From Diphasiastrum complanatum (lineage: Eukaryota; Streptophyta; Lycopodiopsida; Lycopodiales; Lycopodiaceae), in contig CM055094.1 of assembly GCA_029204225.1 (NCBI GenBank), positions 29,436,107-29,500,106 of the forward strand: a stretch of DNA of 64,000 nt. Reading direction: 5' to 3'. The translations under genes were made by a program, and so were the position numbers. The notes beneath the pieces were generated by a model. That model was given only the letters and a program-made list of their open reading frames with translations, ran no database searches and was not told where the DNA came from. Positions 1 to 12,892 of the stretch are shown here, one piece after another (the first letter of the stretch is position 1; each line of letters starts with the position of its first letter).

Positions 1-130
1 AGCTCATAATTTCATTCCAATGATTCATGATCTCAAATCTTAACATGCTAATATAAGGTTCTATATAATTTAGAACTCAATGCATACTCTATGCATAGCG
101 TGCACTATTTGTAAGCAACTATAGAAATGT

Positions 131-152
131 ATCTCTCTCTCTCTCTCTCTCA
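131..152. repeat. (CT)n microsatellite
   Basis: Short pure CT dinucleotide run, the first of three CT tracts in the first 600 bases. No gene is visible around it. Confidence 0.9.
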
Positions 153-341
153 TCCACATGAAGCTTTTGTGGATGAGTGGTGGCCAATCCTAAAGCACAT
201 CTAGGTTATCTAGCTTGTGCTACCACGGCCAAAAAATTTGCCCCATGTGGGCAAAGGCCATTTTTTGGTGCCAATTCCTAGTTGTGCAATTCTTAGTTGC
301 ATAGCTAGGAACTAGCTTCTTCATGTGTGCCCCCCACCACC

Positions 342-343
<2 letters not shown>

Positions 344-382
<39 letters not shown>
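344..382. repeat. (CT)n microsatellite
   Basis: Pure CT run of about 39 bases, flanked by CCCCCCACCACC on the left. Confidence 0.9.
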
Positions 383-385
<3 letters not shown>

Positions 386-505
386 TAGAATGTCTACCGT
401 TCAATCTAGTATTCACCTCAAAAAACCGCCAGCATCCCCAAGGTCACTAAGATTTTAGATCACATGTGGCCCAATGGAAAGGTAGGAATCTCTTTTGCTC
501 CACAA

Positions 506-507
<2 letters not shown>

Positions 508-596
<89 letters not shown>
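508..596. repeat. Compound (CT)n(CA)n microsatellite
   Basis: A CT run of about 50 bases passes directly into a CA run of about 40 bases, a typical compound dinucleotide repeat. Confidence 0.92.
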
Positions 597-597
<1 letters not shown>

Positions 598-1220
598 CTT
601 GGCATGATGATGGCTATCACATGATCCCATCATCCAATAGGAACTAAGGAGTGTACTTGAGCTAGAAGCTTAGCACATATGAAAATTGAGACTCATTTAG
701 ACTTTGCTCTTTAAATAGCTCTTTAGCCATTTTGAGTGCTCCAACTTCCATGACATTCAATGTGATATCATTAGTTTTAAGCACCAATCTAAAATTGCAA
801 ATGATGATGATGGCTTTATTTCAAGTCCTACACCAAGGATCAAAGACTAGGCAACCGCAACAAGGAAACAAAAGAGAATCGGATGGTGGATAATCGAACC
901 AAACCAAACCTAAATCGATCGAATCTAGCCCCCAAGCTATAAATCAATTACCCTCAATAGGTTAGTTTTGACTATTAAAAAATCATAAAAATAGCTTTTT
1001 TTGAAGTCAAAATACATGTTTTGTTTTTGTTTCTTTTTTTGTGCTCTACGCAAAAAAACATGTTTTGGTGCAAAAATGACAAAACTGCTAAATGGTTATT
1101 CTCTTCTAGTATTTTGAACCGTTTCAAAAGTTTTCACGTTTATTTTGAAAATGATAGTTTGGAGATTTGTCGTAAAGCGGTGGTCGTCAGCGTAGCGGAG
1201 GCTTGGTTGCTCAGAGCGTA
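597..1220. other. Non-coding, nothing recognised
   Basis: AT-rich sequence with many stops in all frames. The short open stretches near 1021-1350 have biased, poly-F composition and match no family I recognise. Confidence 0.5.
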
Positions 1221-1307
1221 GGCGTGTAGGAACGGAAATGCAACAATTAGCAGCAGAAATATTCAAGTAGAAGAATTCATACAGTTTGTGCAAATGAACG
1301 ACGCAGT
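1221..1307 (-). repeat. Dispersed repeat, inverted copy of 47913-48000
   Basis: About 87 bases here are the reverse complement of 47913-48000 with a few differences. Shared blocks include GAATATTTCTGCTGCT-like and TTGCATTTC-like sequence ending at CCTACACGCC. The second copy lies 20-80 bases downstream of a TATATATAC box, so this may be the end of an LTR. That last point is inference. Confidence 0.6.
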
Positions 1308-1310
1308 AGT

Positions 1311-1675
1311 GAGACAAAAATTGCACTCTGATAAATATCAACAGTGAGTACAATGGCTTGAAGTAATAACTTCAGCTTGCTGAGCGTGATAACGCTGGCT
1401 ACAGATAACTCTGACTGAAAAATTTCAAAAATTAACACTTACATAGTTTGTTTCAGGTAATATAGAGATTTACAAGAGAGGAGATATCTGAGACAAGAAT
1501 TGCACTCTGATAAATATCAACAGTGAGTACAATGGCTTGAAGTAATAACTTTAGCTTGCTGAGCGTGATAACGCTGGCTACAGATAACTCTGATTGAAAG
1601 AAAAATTTCAAAAATTAACACTTACATAGTTTGTTTCAGCTAATATAGAGATTTACAAGAGAGGAAATATCTTAC
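1311..1675. repeat. Tandem duplication, 179 bp unit
   Basis: The block beginning GAGACAA(A/G)AATTGCACTCTG occurs twice, with GCACTCTG at 1323 and again at 1502, giving a period of 179 bases. The copies are nearly identical (a few substitutions and a 4-base indel), so the duplication is young. No coding content is seen. Confidence 0.85.
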
Positions 1676-1796
1676 AACCCTTTAAGGCTATTTATGCCAA
1701 TCTTTGCATATGTACAAAAGTTGGTAACCGTCATCCGCTTTTGGGATATTTGTTTGTCCAGCTATTTTAGGGTTACTCATCCATTGACGAAGTCGG

Positions 1797-2116
1797 TCAG
1801 AAAAAGCGAAAAAGGCAAAAGTGCCTTAAATTGATTTCTAAGGTATTCTGGCCACTTGGCCAGTGTGTCACATTTTTCGCTATGGAGCGAAAAAGGCGAA
1901 AAAGACGAAGGTGCCTTAAAAATGATTTCTAAGTTATTCTGGCCACTTGGCCAGTGTGTTACATTTTTCACTAAGGAGCGAAAAAGGCAAAAAAAGACGA
2001 AGGTGCCTTAAAATGATTTCTCAGTTATTCTGGCCACTTGGCCAGTGTGTCGCATTTTTTGCTAAGAGGCGAAAAAGGCGAAAAAGACGAAGGTGTCTTA
2101 AAATGATTTCTAAGTC
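1797..2116. repeat. 91 bp minisatellite with palindromic core
   Basis: About three and a half units, with TGGCCACTTGGCCA at about 1850, 1941 and 2032, a spacing of 91 bases. Each unit carries GAAAAAGGCGAAAAAGACGAA-like sequence and the imperfect palindrome TGGCCACTTGGCCA. The last unit diverges after 2116. Reading frames crossing it are by-products of the repeat. Confidence 0.85.
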
Positions 2117-2269
2117 ATAGAAAATCTCAAAGGGAAAAAAATGTGAAGGCCTAAAAAACGGCCTTCGGTTTTTCAAGATGCTCACTACTTGAACGATTTG
2201 TTTAAGCCTCAGCATAAGAAATCTAACAGGATTTTCCTTGCAATTTTATGCAACATACTCGTAAGTAAA

Positions 2270-5140
2270 CGAGTTTTGTGACCTCATATTTGGCATTAGG
2301 TGAATCATGCACCAGGAATTAGATTAGAAATATGTTTGCAACCCAGCCGCCCTCTCTCGATATATCTGCAATGATATCTTATTTTGGCTCTTTTTCTGCA
2401 GCAACCTTAATAACTTCAGCGCAATTCTTAGCATCGAACCTATTTTTGTAGGATTGACTTCACTCATGATAATCGTCATTTGTGACCATTAGTGCCACAT
2501 TTACCAGGTAGTCCAGGCTGGGTGATTACCTAAAAGGTCTATTACGTATTTCTTTTCACATTTCGTAGTTGTGTATCAGAACAAAGTTTGTTAGGACTCA
2601 AAAGTAGTTTCCCACTATAAGTGTGGCTGACCAACAGAATGATCCCACGTCTTTGACTAACACCTATGATCTCAGATGCATGACTATTGGTAGGCCGCTT
2701 CCTTTTGGGTTTTCCCTTTTTTTGGGTGAGTTGGATGCTTTACATGTCGCCTGACACAGCTTCCTCGACATAGGGTTTGGCTAAGGCTGTGGGACCCCTC
2801 TGCAAGCTAAGGTATGCTTAATATGCATAGGAATTTCGTGTATAGTCGACCCGAGTGTAAGAAGCATCAACAAGATTGATTGGGACATTTTGACCATATG
2901 GTTTGTAACTTTTGAGAGGACCATTCTTGTATCCATGCAAAATCTCTACATAGAGGTTGATTAGTTCCTCTATTAGAAGATTATGCTATATGGCATTCAC
3001 CTCAATTGCAAAACCTTAACGGCTCACATTGTCCAATGTACGCTTTGTAGGCCCAAAAGGAGCTAACCTTAAGAACAAGGCGGTTCCCTCTTTAGGCCCT
3101 TCACAGTAATTAATAAAGATAATAGGCCAACAAGGGCCCAATCTAGTTTAAATAATACTTAACAAGGGAGTGAGAGCAATCTTTATTCATAAGCCAACAA
3201 GGTAAAATATAGCTGAAAAAAAAAAGTATAGTATAGTAAAGCACCATAAAACAAGACTTATTTAAAGATATCCAACTGGTACCTACCACCATCCCATATC
3301 AATTAGCAATTTTCAATATATATCTCAAATAAATGAAAGGACACTTGCTAAAATAAACATTTGCAAATCATTTTTTCGAAAAGAGTTTTTTGGTTGAGCA
3401 AGGACACATGTATGACAATTTCAGGGCAGATCAATGCCATACTAACATGTGGACTCATGAATGGGTCGTGTAATGGTGTCAAAACCCTTGAGCATATCCA
3501 TGCTTTCTATGGGTGTTCAAGCTCGATTACTAATTTAGTTCGAGTGTAAACTTGAAAGGGTATGTGTAGGATTTACATAGCTATTTAAGCTACCATTTTT
3601 TTTAGAACAAAGAAGAAAAACCTTTTGCTTGTATAGTCCCAATCAATATGTTAGGACAAATCCATGCCATTCTAACATTGGAAACTATAATGACCCTTGC
3701 ACAAATCCATGCGTTCCAAGAGTTTTTTAAGCCAAAAATGGGTACAATTACCTGTGTTGGGTTGTATTGTTACAAGCTTGAAACCAACCGTCTAGGCAAT
3801 AAGAATTCTACAAAGTAAACTTATGGACTAGAAGAGAACATTGTTTTGGTATTGTCTTCGAATAGTCGAAGTGGTGAAATTCTTTGCTAGTAATAATAAA
3901 GCTCATACCTGGATAGTGGTGGAAGCATTATCCTGTGAAGATGACATGCTGTATTTGTGTGACTATCAATACTTCATGCCTTACAACCACAATACTTCAT
4001 TGATGAGTTACTATGATTAAAGCATCAATAGAGTTAATCGACAGTGCGTCATCAGTTACAGCCAATACTTTTCATCAAGGTATGAAGGACACAACAATTT
4101 CTTTGTTTGTTCTATAGGAGCATAAGGTAGAAGTGTAGTACCCGTGATCGGTGTATTTTTGGATTGAATGATGAGAATTACGTCTTGATAATGTAGACTG
4201 CAATCATTTTTTCACAACAAAGTTGCATTCCAATTAACATATTTGTAGCTATCATGATAAAATCATACGTAAGAGGCAAATAGCAATTGAATCGTTGGTC
4301 TACTAATCGTAAGTAGATCAGAACCCCATTCATAAAACCGTATAATGCAACAACATCGATCAGTGGAAACATATTTAAAGGTGGATGTCATCCGCATGAT
4401 AGTAAATGTATCATAAACAATGTGATAAAGCACATGTATTCCCAACTAGAGGAGTGTGATAATTGTTGTATTCCAACGAGCAAGATCATGTGTCATTCTG
4501 TGATAACCAGTGTATGAAAATATATGAGTAAGTTCTGAATAAATTTAAGGATCGGCGATGAAAGATAAACTCCGGAAGCCATTCTTCATGTTTTTTGCAT
4601 TTTTCACAAAAGTAAAAACCGTTTCTAAAACTAAAGTTCTATGGTCAAAGTGCAGTCCTTTGGTTTTTTTGCAATTATTTGTAAGACAAAAATGCGAAGG
4701 TGCCTTTTTTTGGGGAAGTTTAAAAAATGTGACAATGCCATTTTCACATTTTTGGATACGTAAATAATGCAACAGTCCACATATTTCGCATATTTTGATA
4801 CTTGATAAAATACGTAAAAAACATAAAGAAATTCCAATAAAGGAACAAGTATGTAAGGCGCCTTCATACCTGCTGGCTCTTAGTTTGTAACACTTGGGCG
4901 CTGTTAATCCTCCAAGAACTTAGTGATGAAGACAAAGAGGAGGAGAGAGAAGGTGAAAAAATTAAGAGAGTAGCAGTGTATAAATAGCCGGAAAGTAGAC
5001 CTTTGGTGAACTTTCATAGAAGTAGCCTTACCTTGCCTTGTGTATGACGTAACTTATAACAACCATTGGATGAAATGCGATGAATCTTGACCATTTAAAT
5101 AAGGGACTAATTCAAAAAATTCCCACCAACAACTTATATT
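2270..5140. other. Long non-coding stretch
   Basis: No gene, RNA gene or mobile-element domain could be recognised on either strand. Short open stretches (for example minus strand 2790-2990) have no motif I can name. It may be heavily decayed repeat DNA. Confidence 0.4.
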
Positions 5141-5225
5141 ATTACGGGTTTGCCCTTTAGAGGTATGAGAAAACTTTTTTTTAGCTTTGTAACAAAAGGG
5201 GATGCCGCAACATTAGATACTATCC

Positions 5226-5340
<115 letters not shown>

Positions 5341-5539
5341 TCTATCAGTTACATCTTCGATCAACTAAAAAAACGTAGTAAGATCACGGTGCTTAGTGCA
5401 CAACTACTGTGAACCTGATTTTCTTTCGTCGATCTGATCGTTATACTCCAACAACTTCAATTTTATAGATTCCATATTATCTGTGTTAATCACAGTCAAA
5501 TATTCTTGTGTTTTATTTCTCTATCTGATTTACTTGTTG

Positions 5540-6290
5540 TGAGAAAACCAACAAGTCACATGTGTGGGAAAACCACAAAAGTGAGAATGACCTTCCCTAA
5601 GCTTTGAAATAGCACCTAGATGACAATCAAAGTGAAACACACAATCTAACACTAGAATCCAAGGCTAGAACACAATTCATAATGCAAATAATCAAAAGTA
5701 ACTTTATTCCACACGTGTGAGAAAGAAACTTTGATCCACACGTGTGAGAAAGTGCATTGAAATTCAATTACATGAGAAAAAGGCTTTCCCGAATTAGAGA
5801 GAGAATCATATTACAAGCTTACAAAATTACAATCCAAATTGACATGGTTTTGCTACAAAGTTTGATTCATCATCAAGAATAGTGAGGATTCTCACTTACA
5901 TATATAGGGAATGATGAAAACTCATGGTAGTACTAACATGCAACCACTTTTTTCCACATCTAAAGGTCTAATCTACCAAAATAGTGACACATATCACTTT
6001 ACATGCAAATTCAACCACCTACATCTACCTACTTTCTACATGTGGCAATTTCTAAACTAGAAATGTACATATCATCATGCATGTGTCAACAACCATTTTT
6101 GCATGCCTTGCATGTCACTTTGACAAAGTAGGACTTAATGCATTTATGGTACCTCGAGTTTCTACTAGCCCAATATTGGCCATTTCACTATCTAAATCTA
6201 CATGCATGTCACGTATGACAACTAGGCATGATTGCATGAGATGTAGCTTGAGTTTCTCCTAGGCTAATTTTCAAATTTACGACTTTCAAC
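5540..6290 (-). mobile_element. Copia-type LTR, probably solo or terminal remnant
   Basis: It resembles the LTR at 21551-22135 in order of features. Both have a TGTTG-type start with CACA(C/T)GTGTGGG shortly after, several CACACGTGTG palindromes (here also near 5713 and 5739), an ACATATATA box, and a (C/T)CTCGAGTTTCTA block near the far end. Orientation follows that LTR and is therefore minus. The exact ends were not fixed. No coding sequence directly attached to it could be identified on either side. Confidence 0.55.
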
Positions 6291-7040
6291 ACTACATGCA
6301 AGATGAAAATCTTCATCAACCCCAATAGACAAGTTGGATGGCTTCTTGATTTTCAGACTCCTCCTAAAAAGCTAACAACTTGATTTGAACATTTGAACTT
6401 GAAATACTCCAAGGTTGGCTTTGCCTTGCATTTGTATTGAAGATCCTCCAAAGAATCCATCATAGTAGCTTCCTTACTGTAATTATGATAAGATTTCCTT
6501 GATGGACATCTCTTGTTAATTCCACCAAATTGCCACTATTCCAATATGCCTTCTCCATGCTTCATGTTGATCTCGGATTTGAAAAGTCCATTTGCATGGA
6601 GATAGCTGCACCAAAAAAGTAGAAAACTGAGGCCTCCATGCCTCACAATGATCACCAAGACCATAGAGATCAAGATCATAGCTTGAGCAAAAGTATTGAT
6701 TAACAAGATTAAGCATACTAGCTTTAATAGTCCATTCACTATGAACTCTATTCTCAAAGGATCTAATCTTGAAATCAACCTTTAACTTGATCTCGTTGAG
6801 GCTCTATACTTTTTTAAGGTATAAGTGTCCTCAGTTGATACTTCACTCAACCTCAAAAGAAGTTTACAAAATGCCTCATCACATGAAAGATCATGTTTCT
6901 CAATATGTTTGAGCTTGTTCTTTTTCTTGCTCTTACAATATCCTAGAGCAAACTCTTGATGATACAATATCTTGCTTTCAAGATTAGTTGTGTGGCCTAG
7001 CAGAATAGCTTCTCGTAACGTGCCACCACCAATCTGGATC
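6291..7040. other. No recognised gene
   Basis: Several short minus-strand open stretches (6516-6967) show no known domain. It may be the remains of the element that owned the LTR on its left. Confidence 0.35.
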
Positions 7041-7047
7041 TATCTCA

Positions 7048-9154
7048 CTACGGTGGCCAGTACTTGTGCAACTGGCTACCGTTGATGGGTGTGTCGAACG
7101 GTGTCCCATCTAGCTTCTCTAGATTCACGACTCCATGATTAAGAATTTCTTTGATCCGATGAGGACCTTTGCCTGTGAATTTTGATTTTCCCTTGATCGC
7201 CTTGGTTCTATACATCAGGACCAGATCTCCAAAACAAAGATCCTTCTTTTGTAGCCTGCGATCGTGCCATGCTTTGCGTCTTTCCTTTTCAGCTACCAGT
7301 GCATGTACAACTAGTAAGCGTGTCTCACAGAGTTTATGCAGAGCTTCGTGGCGTAGTTGTAGAGATTTGGATTCATTAAGACATTGCGTTGTGGCAATCC
7401 TTAATGAAGGGACTAAAAACTCTATTGGCATTACAACATCCTGACCATATATCAATTGAAAAGGTGTTTGATCAGTGCTCCCCTTGTATGTTGTCCTGAA
7501 TGCCCACAGAGCAACATGCAACTTATGTTCCCAATCTGATCTGCTAGCTTCAACTGTTTTCGTGAGCACGCTACAAAAAATCTTATTGGATGATTATGCT
7601 TGCCCATTACCGTGAGAATAATAAGGCATACTAGTTCTATGGATCACGAAGAATTCCTCCAACAAGACCTTGATGGTCTCATTGATGAAATGACTTCCGT
7701 GATCGTTGACTATCTCCACCGGGCATCCAAAGCGCACAATGATATTTTCATAAAGGAACTTGGCAGTGGTCCTAGAATCAGCTACTCTTACTGCCTTGGC
7801 TTCGACCCACTTGGTGAGATAGTCCATGGCTATGATTATGTATCGAGTCTGGGTACTTCTTGCTGCAGGGTGAATTGGACCGATGTAATCCAGTCCCCAC
7901 TTTTTGAATGGTGCTTGAGCTAAGACCAGGTTAATAGGTCATAGTTCAATCTCGTTGGTCTCCTTGCCCTTTGGCACACATCGCACTTCCTTAGGTATTC
8001 TTTCTTATCTTTATAAATCGTTGGCCACCAACATCCTGATTGTAGAATCTTGCAAATTATAATGTCGGATGCAAAATGGCCTCCACCCATGCCTTCATGT
8101 GAAAGCAAAATGATTTGGGTGGTCTCATGAGGAAGAATACACCTCCAAAGAATCCCATCTGGGCCTCTTCGATACAGTTGGCCGACAATCAGCTGATAAG
8201 GTCTAGCTTTCAAGATCAATTTTTGCTGATCCGCCTTTGGTAGTGATTTGTCTGGTTGGCCTCGCATTAGATATTCAACAATGTCGATAGCCCATTCCGG
8301 TACTGTGTCTACATAAAATAAGGCAGCATCGGTCAGCTCATCATCGAGTTGGGTTGCAACCTCTTTCCCCTTGATTTGTGATACATGATCTACCATGTAG
8401 TGTTGTTTTCCCTTGCGGACTACTATCCGAAAATGAAACTCCAAAAACAAAAGTAGCCATCTAGTGATTCTCCTTGTGTTGCAAGTTTTGTTAACGAGAT
8501 AGAGCAAGGGTTGATGGTCCGTATACAATGCAAAATGTAAGGCCATCAGGTAGTTCCAAAATTTCTTCACTGCATAGATCATCGCCAGTGCTTACCATTC
8601 TATGGTTGAATAATTCATCTCTGTTGATCGTCCCTGCTGGTGGCAGATCACCAATGATCCTAATCTTTGATAGGTCTATGCCGATCTTGTGTCTAGATAC
8701 TATATGGCCAAGAATCAAGCCATGTGTAACCCAAAATTGACATTTTTCTGGATTAAAGGAGATCTGAAAATTGTGACATTTTTGTAGCACCTTCTCCAAA
8801 TTGGATAAGTGTTCTGAATTTGGTCCATGCACGCACAGATCGTCCAAGAAAATTTTCAAAAATTTCTGCAAATACTCTTTGAATGTCATCTGCATAACAC
8901 GTTGAAAAGTGCTTGGGACATTGCAAAGTTCGAATGGCATCACCTTATAGGCATAGGTTTCTCATTCCGTGGCGAATGTTGTCTTATGATGGTCTTGGGG
9001 TGCTATCTTCACCTAGTTGTAACCGTTGAAGCCGTCTAAAAAATTGTAGGCTGTGGCGCCAGCTACTCTGTCGAGGACACTTTCCGTAAAGGGTAAAGGA
9101 AAATGATCCTTTTTGGTGACTGCATTTAGGGCCTTCAGATTCACACTGATTCGC
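7048..9154 (-). pseudogene. pol: Ty3-type pol relic (RT, RNase H, integrase)
   Basis: Minus-strand order is RT, RNase H, zinc-binding region, integrase. RT is seen from about 9154 down: the FLDGF block, FLDDLCVHG catalytic box, and NPEKCQFWVTHG. It breaks off after the PPAGTI motif, where some hundreds of bases are deleted, and fuses to a scrambled RNase H start near 8640. RNase H continues as LYTDHQPLLYLVNKTC. The HHCC region ends in CDVCQRARRPT near 7960. The integrase core has DYLTKWVEAKAV at 7827 and NDHGSHF, and the C-terminal part (7048-7569) includes FRTTYKGSTDQTPFQLIYG. Stops and frameshifts divide it, gag and protease are absent, and the RT N-terminus is cut at 9154 by an LTR. It is closely related to the pol fragments at 10.9-12.6 kb and 34.85-37.06 kb. 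Confidence 0.9.
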
Positions 9155-9650
9155 TGTTGGAGGGTTTGCCGATCCCAAGGCAACCCTAACCCTAGTTAAT
9201 AAGTATTTGGCACCCTACGTGTGTAAGTCCAACCCAATGATCACATAGTTATTTGATTGATTCAATAAGTCAATAAAAGGACTTTAGGCCTTTTTGAAGG
9301 ACTTTTAATGTCACAGGGCCTAAATGTCAAGTTAGCGAATAGAGTTGGATTTCCCTCAATTTTGATGGTTCCCACAATTTTTTAAATTTGAATAAAAAGA
9401 GAGGCAAGACTAGACCAATAGAATTCAGAGGCCAGGGTCCTCCTCTTTACTATAAGAAGGGACCAACTCGAGTTGCTCCTCATGTTCATTTTCTCATTTC
9501 AATAAGGAAGATTGGTTCTCTTCATAAATGGATTGATGAATGTCCTTGCTCTTCTTCTTTCCTTCTCCATCTCTCATGCTTTCTTTGGATTTTACTAATT
9601 ATTGGATCTGAATGTTATTGGGATTGAGTGTTATTATACTTTATATGAGA
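9155..9650 (+). mobile_element. Partial Ty3 LTR (5' part)
   Basis: Begins TGTTGGAGGGTTTGCC immediately after the truncated minus-strand RT. It follows the LTR at 40857-41667 in order: TGTTGGNGGG start, a block with GTGTGTAAG/GTGTATAAGCCCA, CCCAATGA(T/G)CAC, AGGACTTTAGGCC/TTGGGCCTTG, and a TATA-like ACTATAAGAAGG matching TTTATAAAAAGG there. It therefore belongs to the same family on the opposite strand to the pol it interrupts. Its 3' part is missing where the LINE begins. Confidence 0.6.
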
Positions 9651-9654
9651 GAGA

Positions 9655-10885
9655 AAGAGTGAGAAAGAAAGAAAGAAAGATCTTTATTAATGTCCATGGA
9701 GTACCCTAAGGTACATAGGACTGAAAAAAAGGTACATGTCAAGTGTACCCGGTGGGAGCGTGAAAGCTCAACCACCTAAAAGAAACAAAATTACAATAAA
9801 ACAGGAAATAGTACTATGCACAAGGAGAGTCAAGCATCATAGATGTCTCTCTGCTTTGTGAGAAAAAATGATGTAAAGTATGTTGTGGCATTGTCTCTAT
9901 GCGAGCTGCATCTCTCTGTCGTTGAGTAGATGATCGGTGGTGTCTACGATGTCGTGAAGTTGCAGGCCGTGGCCTGCGGGCTGGCTGTCTCTCTTGTCGA
10001 CGACACTGCCTCTGTCATCTATGTATGGTGGCATCTGGAATCTCAGCCTCTCCATCAGAGTCACTACTCTCCTGCCTCTGTCCGAGACGGGATAGACACT
10101 CCTGTATGCTCAGCTGTATCAGGGGGGAGGTGTCAGCGTCAAGACTCGCCATACATAGGTCTATCATCTCCCAGATCATCAATGCAACACATCTAGAGTC
10201 CTCATACGATATCAAGGCAGAAAGTGCAAGTGGATGGTCTCGAAACAAGCAGTAATATCTCCCTCGAATCTCACAGTAAGCTGGGCATCTGAAGAGAAAA
10301 TGAAACTCATACTTTATATCATGTAGATCACACATACTACAAATCCGTGCATCTCTCGGGATGCCCATGTATTCACCAGTCTCAATGGCTAACTGGTGAG
10401 AGGAAACCCGGAACTGACCCATCACTATCCGCAGTCTGTGTGAAATACTGTCCACTAGGTATCTGGGTACAATGGGATACCCAGCAGGATCCCGAGATAG
10501 AAAATGTGTTCGATAGAACTCCGTCTTCACCCCAGATGAATCCTGCCAAGTGCTCTAAAGATATGCCCTGTATAAGGATCCTCTAATATACTGATGAGTA
10601 CCATCTGATAGATCCGTAATGTGAATACTCAATGTGGAGAGGAGACGACAGGCCTGGGAATACCACGAGAAGGAGTATCTCTCAGAGTGTAGGTGCTGGG
10701 AGGACGACAGAGCTGCTGCAGCATAGTGTGTGCCTCTACGCTGGAGATCCTCTAAGCGCTGTATGAATGTGACAATATGGAACAATGCCTCTATCTGAAT
10801 AGAAGAAGCGACAAACTCTGCCAATATAATATGATGTGGGATAGAGGGCTTAGCCCATATCATCTGAGAGCGCATATAAATCTGA
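9655..10885 (-). mobile_element. 5'-truncated LINE retrotransposon
   Basis: The minus-strand frame at 10015-10530 (171 aa) contains the C-terminal zinc-binding domain found after RT in some plant non-LTR elements: RLRIVMGQFRVSSHQLAIETG, then CSMCDLHDIKYEFHFLFRCPAY (a C-X2-C-X8-H-X4-C pattern). A further frame (10555-10875) lies upstream in another phase. On the minus strand the element ends near 9655 with AATAAAGATC followed by a TTTC repeat, which fits a LINE 3' end with a simple-repeat tail. RT and endonuclease are absent, as expected from 5' truncation; the 5' edge abuts Ty3 RT at about 10885. Target duplications were not identified. Confidence 0.75.
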
Positions 10886-10887
10886 AG

Positions 10888-12600
10888 CTTATAGTTTTCT
10901 GAATGGATTTAGTGGTTACAACCAGGTTAAGATCGCACCTACCAATCACCACAAAACCGCTTTTGCAACAGAATGGGGCACCTATGCTTACAAAGTAATG
11001 TTGTTTGGACTCTGTAATGACCAAGTTCATTCCAAAGAGTAATGCAATTTGCTTTTAAAGATTATCTGTAGAAATTCCTTGAAATCTACTTGGACAACTT
11101 GGGAGTTCATAGTACAAATACAGACCACCTGGATCGATTGGAAAAAGTATTTGAAAGATGTCGCAAATATCATATTTCTCTTAATCCAGAAAAATATCAG
11201 ATATGGGTTTCCTACGGAGTTGTGCTTGGACATGTGATATAAAGACATGGCATTGCCACAAATTATTCTAAGCTCAAAGTTATTTTGGAATTGCCACCGC
11301 CAGCAACAATTCGTGGAGTTTATGTATTTATGGGTCATGCGAACTACTATCGAATCTTTATTATCTTCTTTGCGAATTTAGTATGACCTATATACAAACT
11401 GACTATTGTTCTTGTTTGGACAGTAGAAGCATTAGAAGCCTTTGAAAAATTATGAAAAACATTAACTTCAGCACCAATACTGTGTTCTCCAGATTGGACG
11501 ATAGAATTTCATGTTCATATGGATGCTTCAAAATACGCCATTGGATCACTTTTGACGTAGCCAGGTGACTATAAGAAGGATTATCCTATACGATTTGCAA
11601 GCAGACATCTACCTCATGGAAACGCACTTTGTATTTTATACGGATCATCAACCGTTACTTTACTTGGTAAACAAGACGTGCAATACTGGACGTATTGCAA
11701 GATGGTTATTGTTATTGACTGAATTTGACTTTCGAATTGTAGTTTGAAAGGGGAAACAACATTATCTAGTCGATCACGTTTCGCGAAGCGAATCTGCACC
11801 AGTTAACACTGAAGTGGATGATAAACTGTCGTATGCTGCAGTACCTGAGTGGGCAGCAGATATTGTTGAGTACCTGATGCTAGGACAACCAAATGACTCC
11901 CTGACAAAAGTACAGAAGAGACAATTGATTCATAAGGCTCAGCTTTATCAATGGATTGCAGGACAATTGTATCGTCGTGGATCAGATAATATTTTACGAA
12001 GGTGTGTTTTACCGCATGAAGTACCAGATTTAATCATGGTTTCACATGATGGCATGAGTGGAGGACACTTCTCTACAGATATTACTGTTCGCAAACTTTT
12101 ACAATTAGGTTGTTGGTGGCCTACGCTTCACAAGGACACAAAAAACTTTATTCAGACATGTGATGTTTGCCAGCGAGCACGACGGCCTACTCGACAGAAC
12201 TATGAACCCTTGCATCCGGTTTTATCTTAAGCACCATTTGAAAAATGAGGACTGAATTATGTTGGACCTATTCACCCTGTCGCGCAAGGATCTCAGGCCC
12301 GATACATTATAGTAGCAACTGATTACATGACCAAGTGGGTTGAAGCCAAAGCTGTCAAAGTTGCTGATGTGAAATCTACGGCCAAGTTTCTATATGAAAA
12401 TATTATAATCAGATATGGATGTCTGATCGAGATTGTTAGTGACTGGGGTACACACTTTGTTAATCAAACAATAAAGTGTTTACTGGAATATTTTTTTGTT
12501 ATACACAAATTTAGTACTCCCTACTATCCTAGAGGGAATGGCCAAGCTGAAGATAAGAAAACACAGTTTAAACACCCGACCAGATCAATCACCACAGCAC
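10888..12600 (+). pseudogene. pol: Ty3-type pol relic (RT to integrase)
   Basis: Starts inside RT with FLNGFSGYNQVKIAP, where the first catalytic Asp of FLDGF is Asn, followed by a damaged MPFGLCNA region. The catalytic box reads YLDNLGVHS, so the second Asp is also Asn. Then come HISLNPEKY, MGHANYYRIF, RNase H (FYTDHQPLLYLVNKTC near 11632), and the HHCC region ending CDVCQRARRPTRQNYEPLHPV (12160-12220). The integrase core has ATDYMTKWVEAKAVKV, SDWGTHF and GNGQAE, and collapses just after the catalytic Glu near 12550. Several stops are present. It is cut by the LINE on the left and meets copia C on the right. Confidence 0.9.
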
Positions 12601-12892
12601 AACGTCAAGTGCAACAAGACAACAGAATTGCTCTCCTCAAACTGTATATTCAACTAATAAGTAAGTACAAAGATAAGTTGGTTAAAAGCACTCAAAGGGC
12701 TCGTAAAAGAAAGATGGCCCGATAACTCTAGAACTAAGCATACGTGGTGCCGTCGAAATAAGAAAGCATTGTATAAGTCAATCATTGTTATTTTAACTCT
12801 CTCCCTCAATGATCAACGTCTCTTTTTATTTTAGAGTTTACTCTATTCATGGAACATACCTCCACGATAGTATTACAAGTAAAGGCTTTTTA

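Noticed and set aside
1311-2116. CRISPR-like spaced repeats
   Set aside because: Units are adjacent tandem copies of 91 and 179 bases without unique spacers, and the DNA is plant nuclear.
2790-2990. Minus-strand open stretch of about 50 codons
   Set aside because: No motif recognised and length is within chance for this composition.
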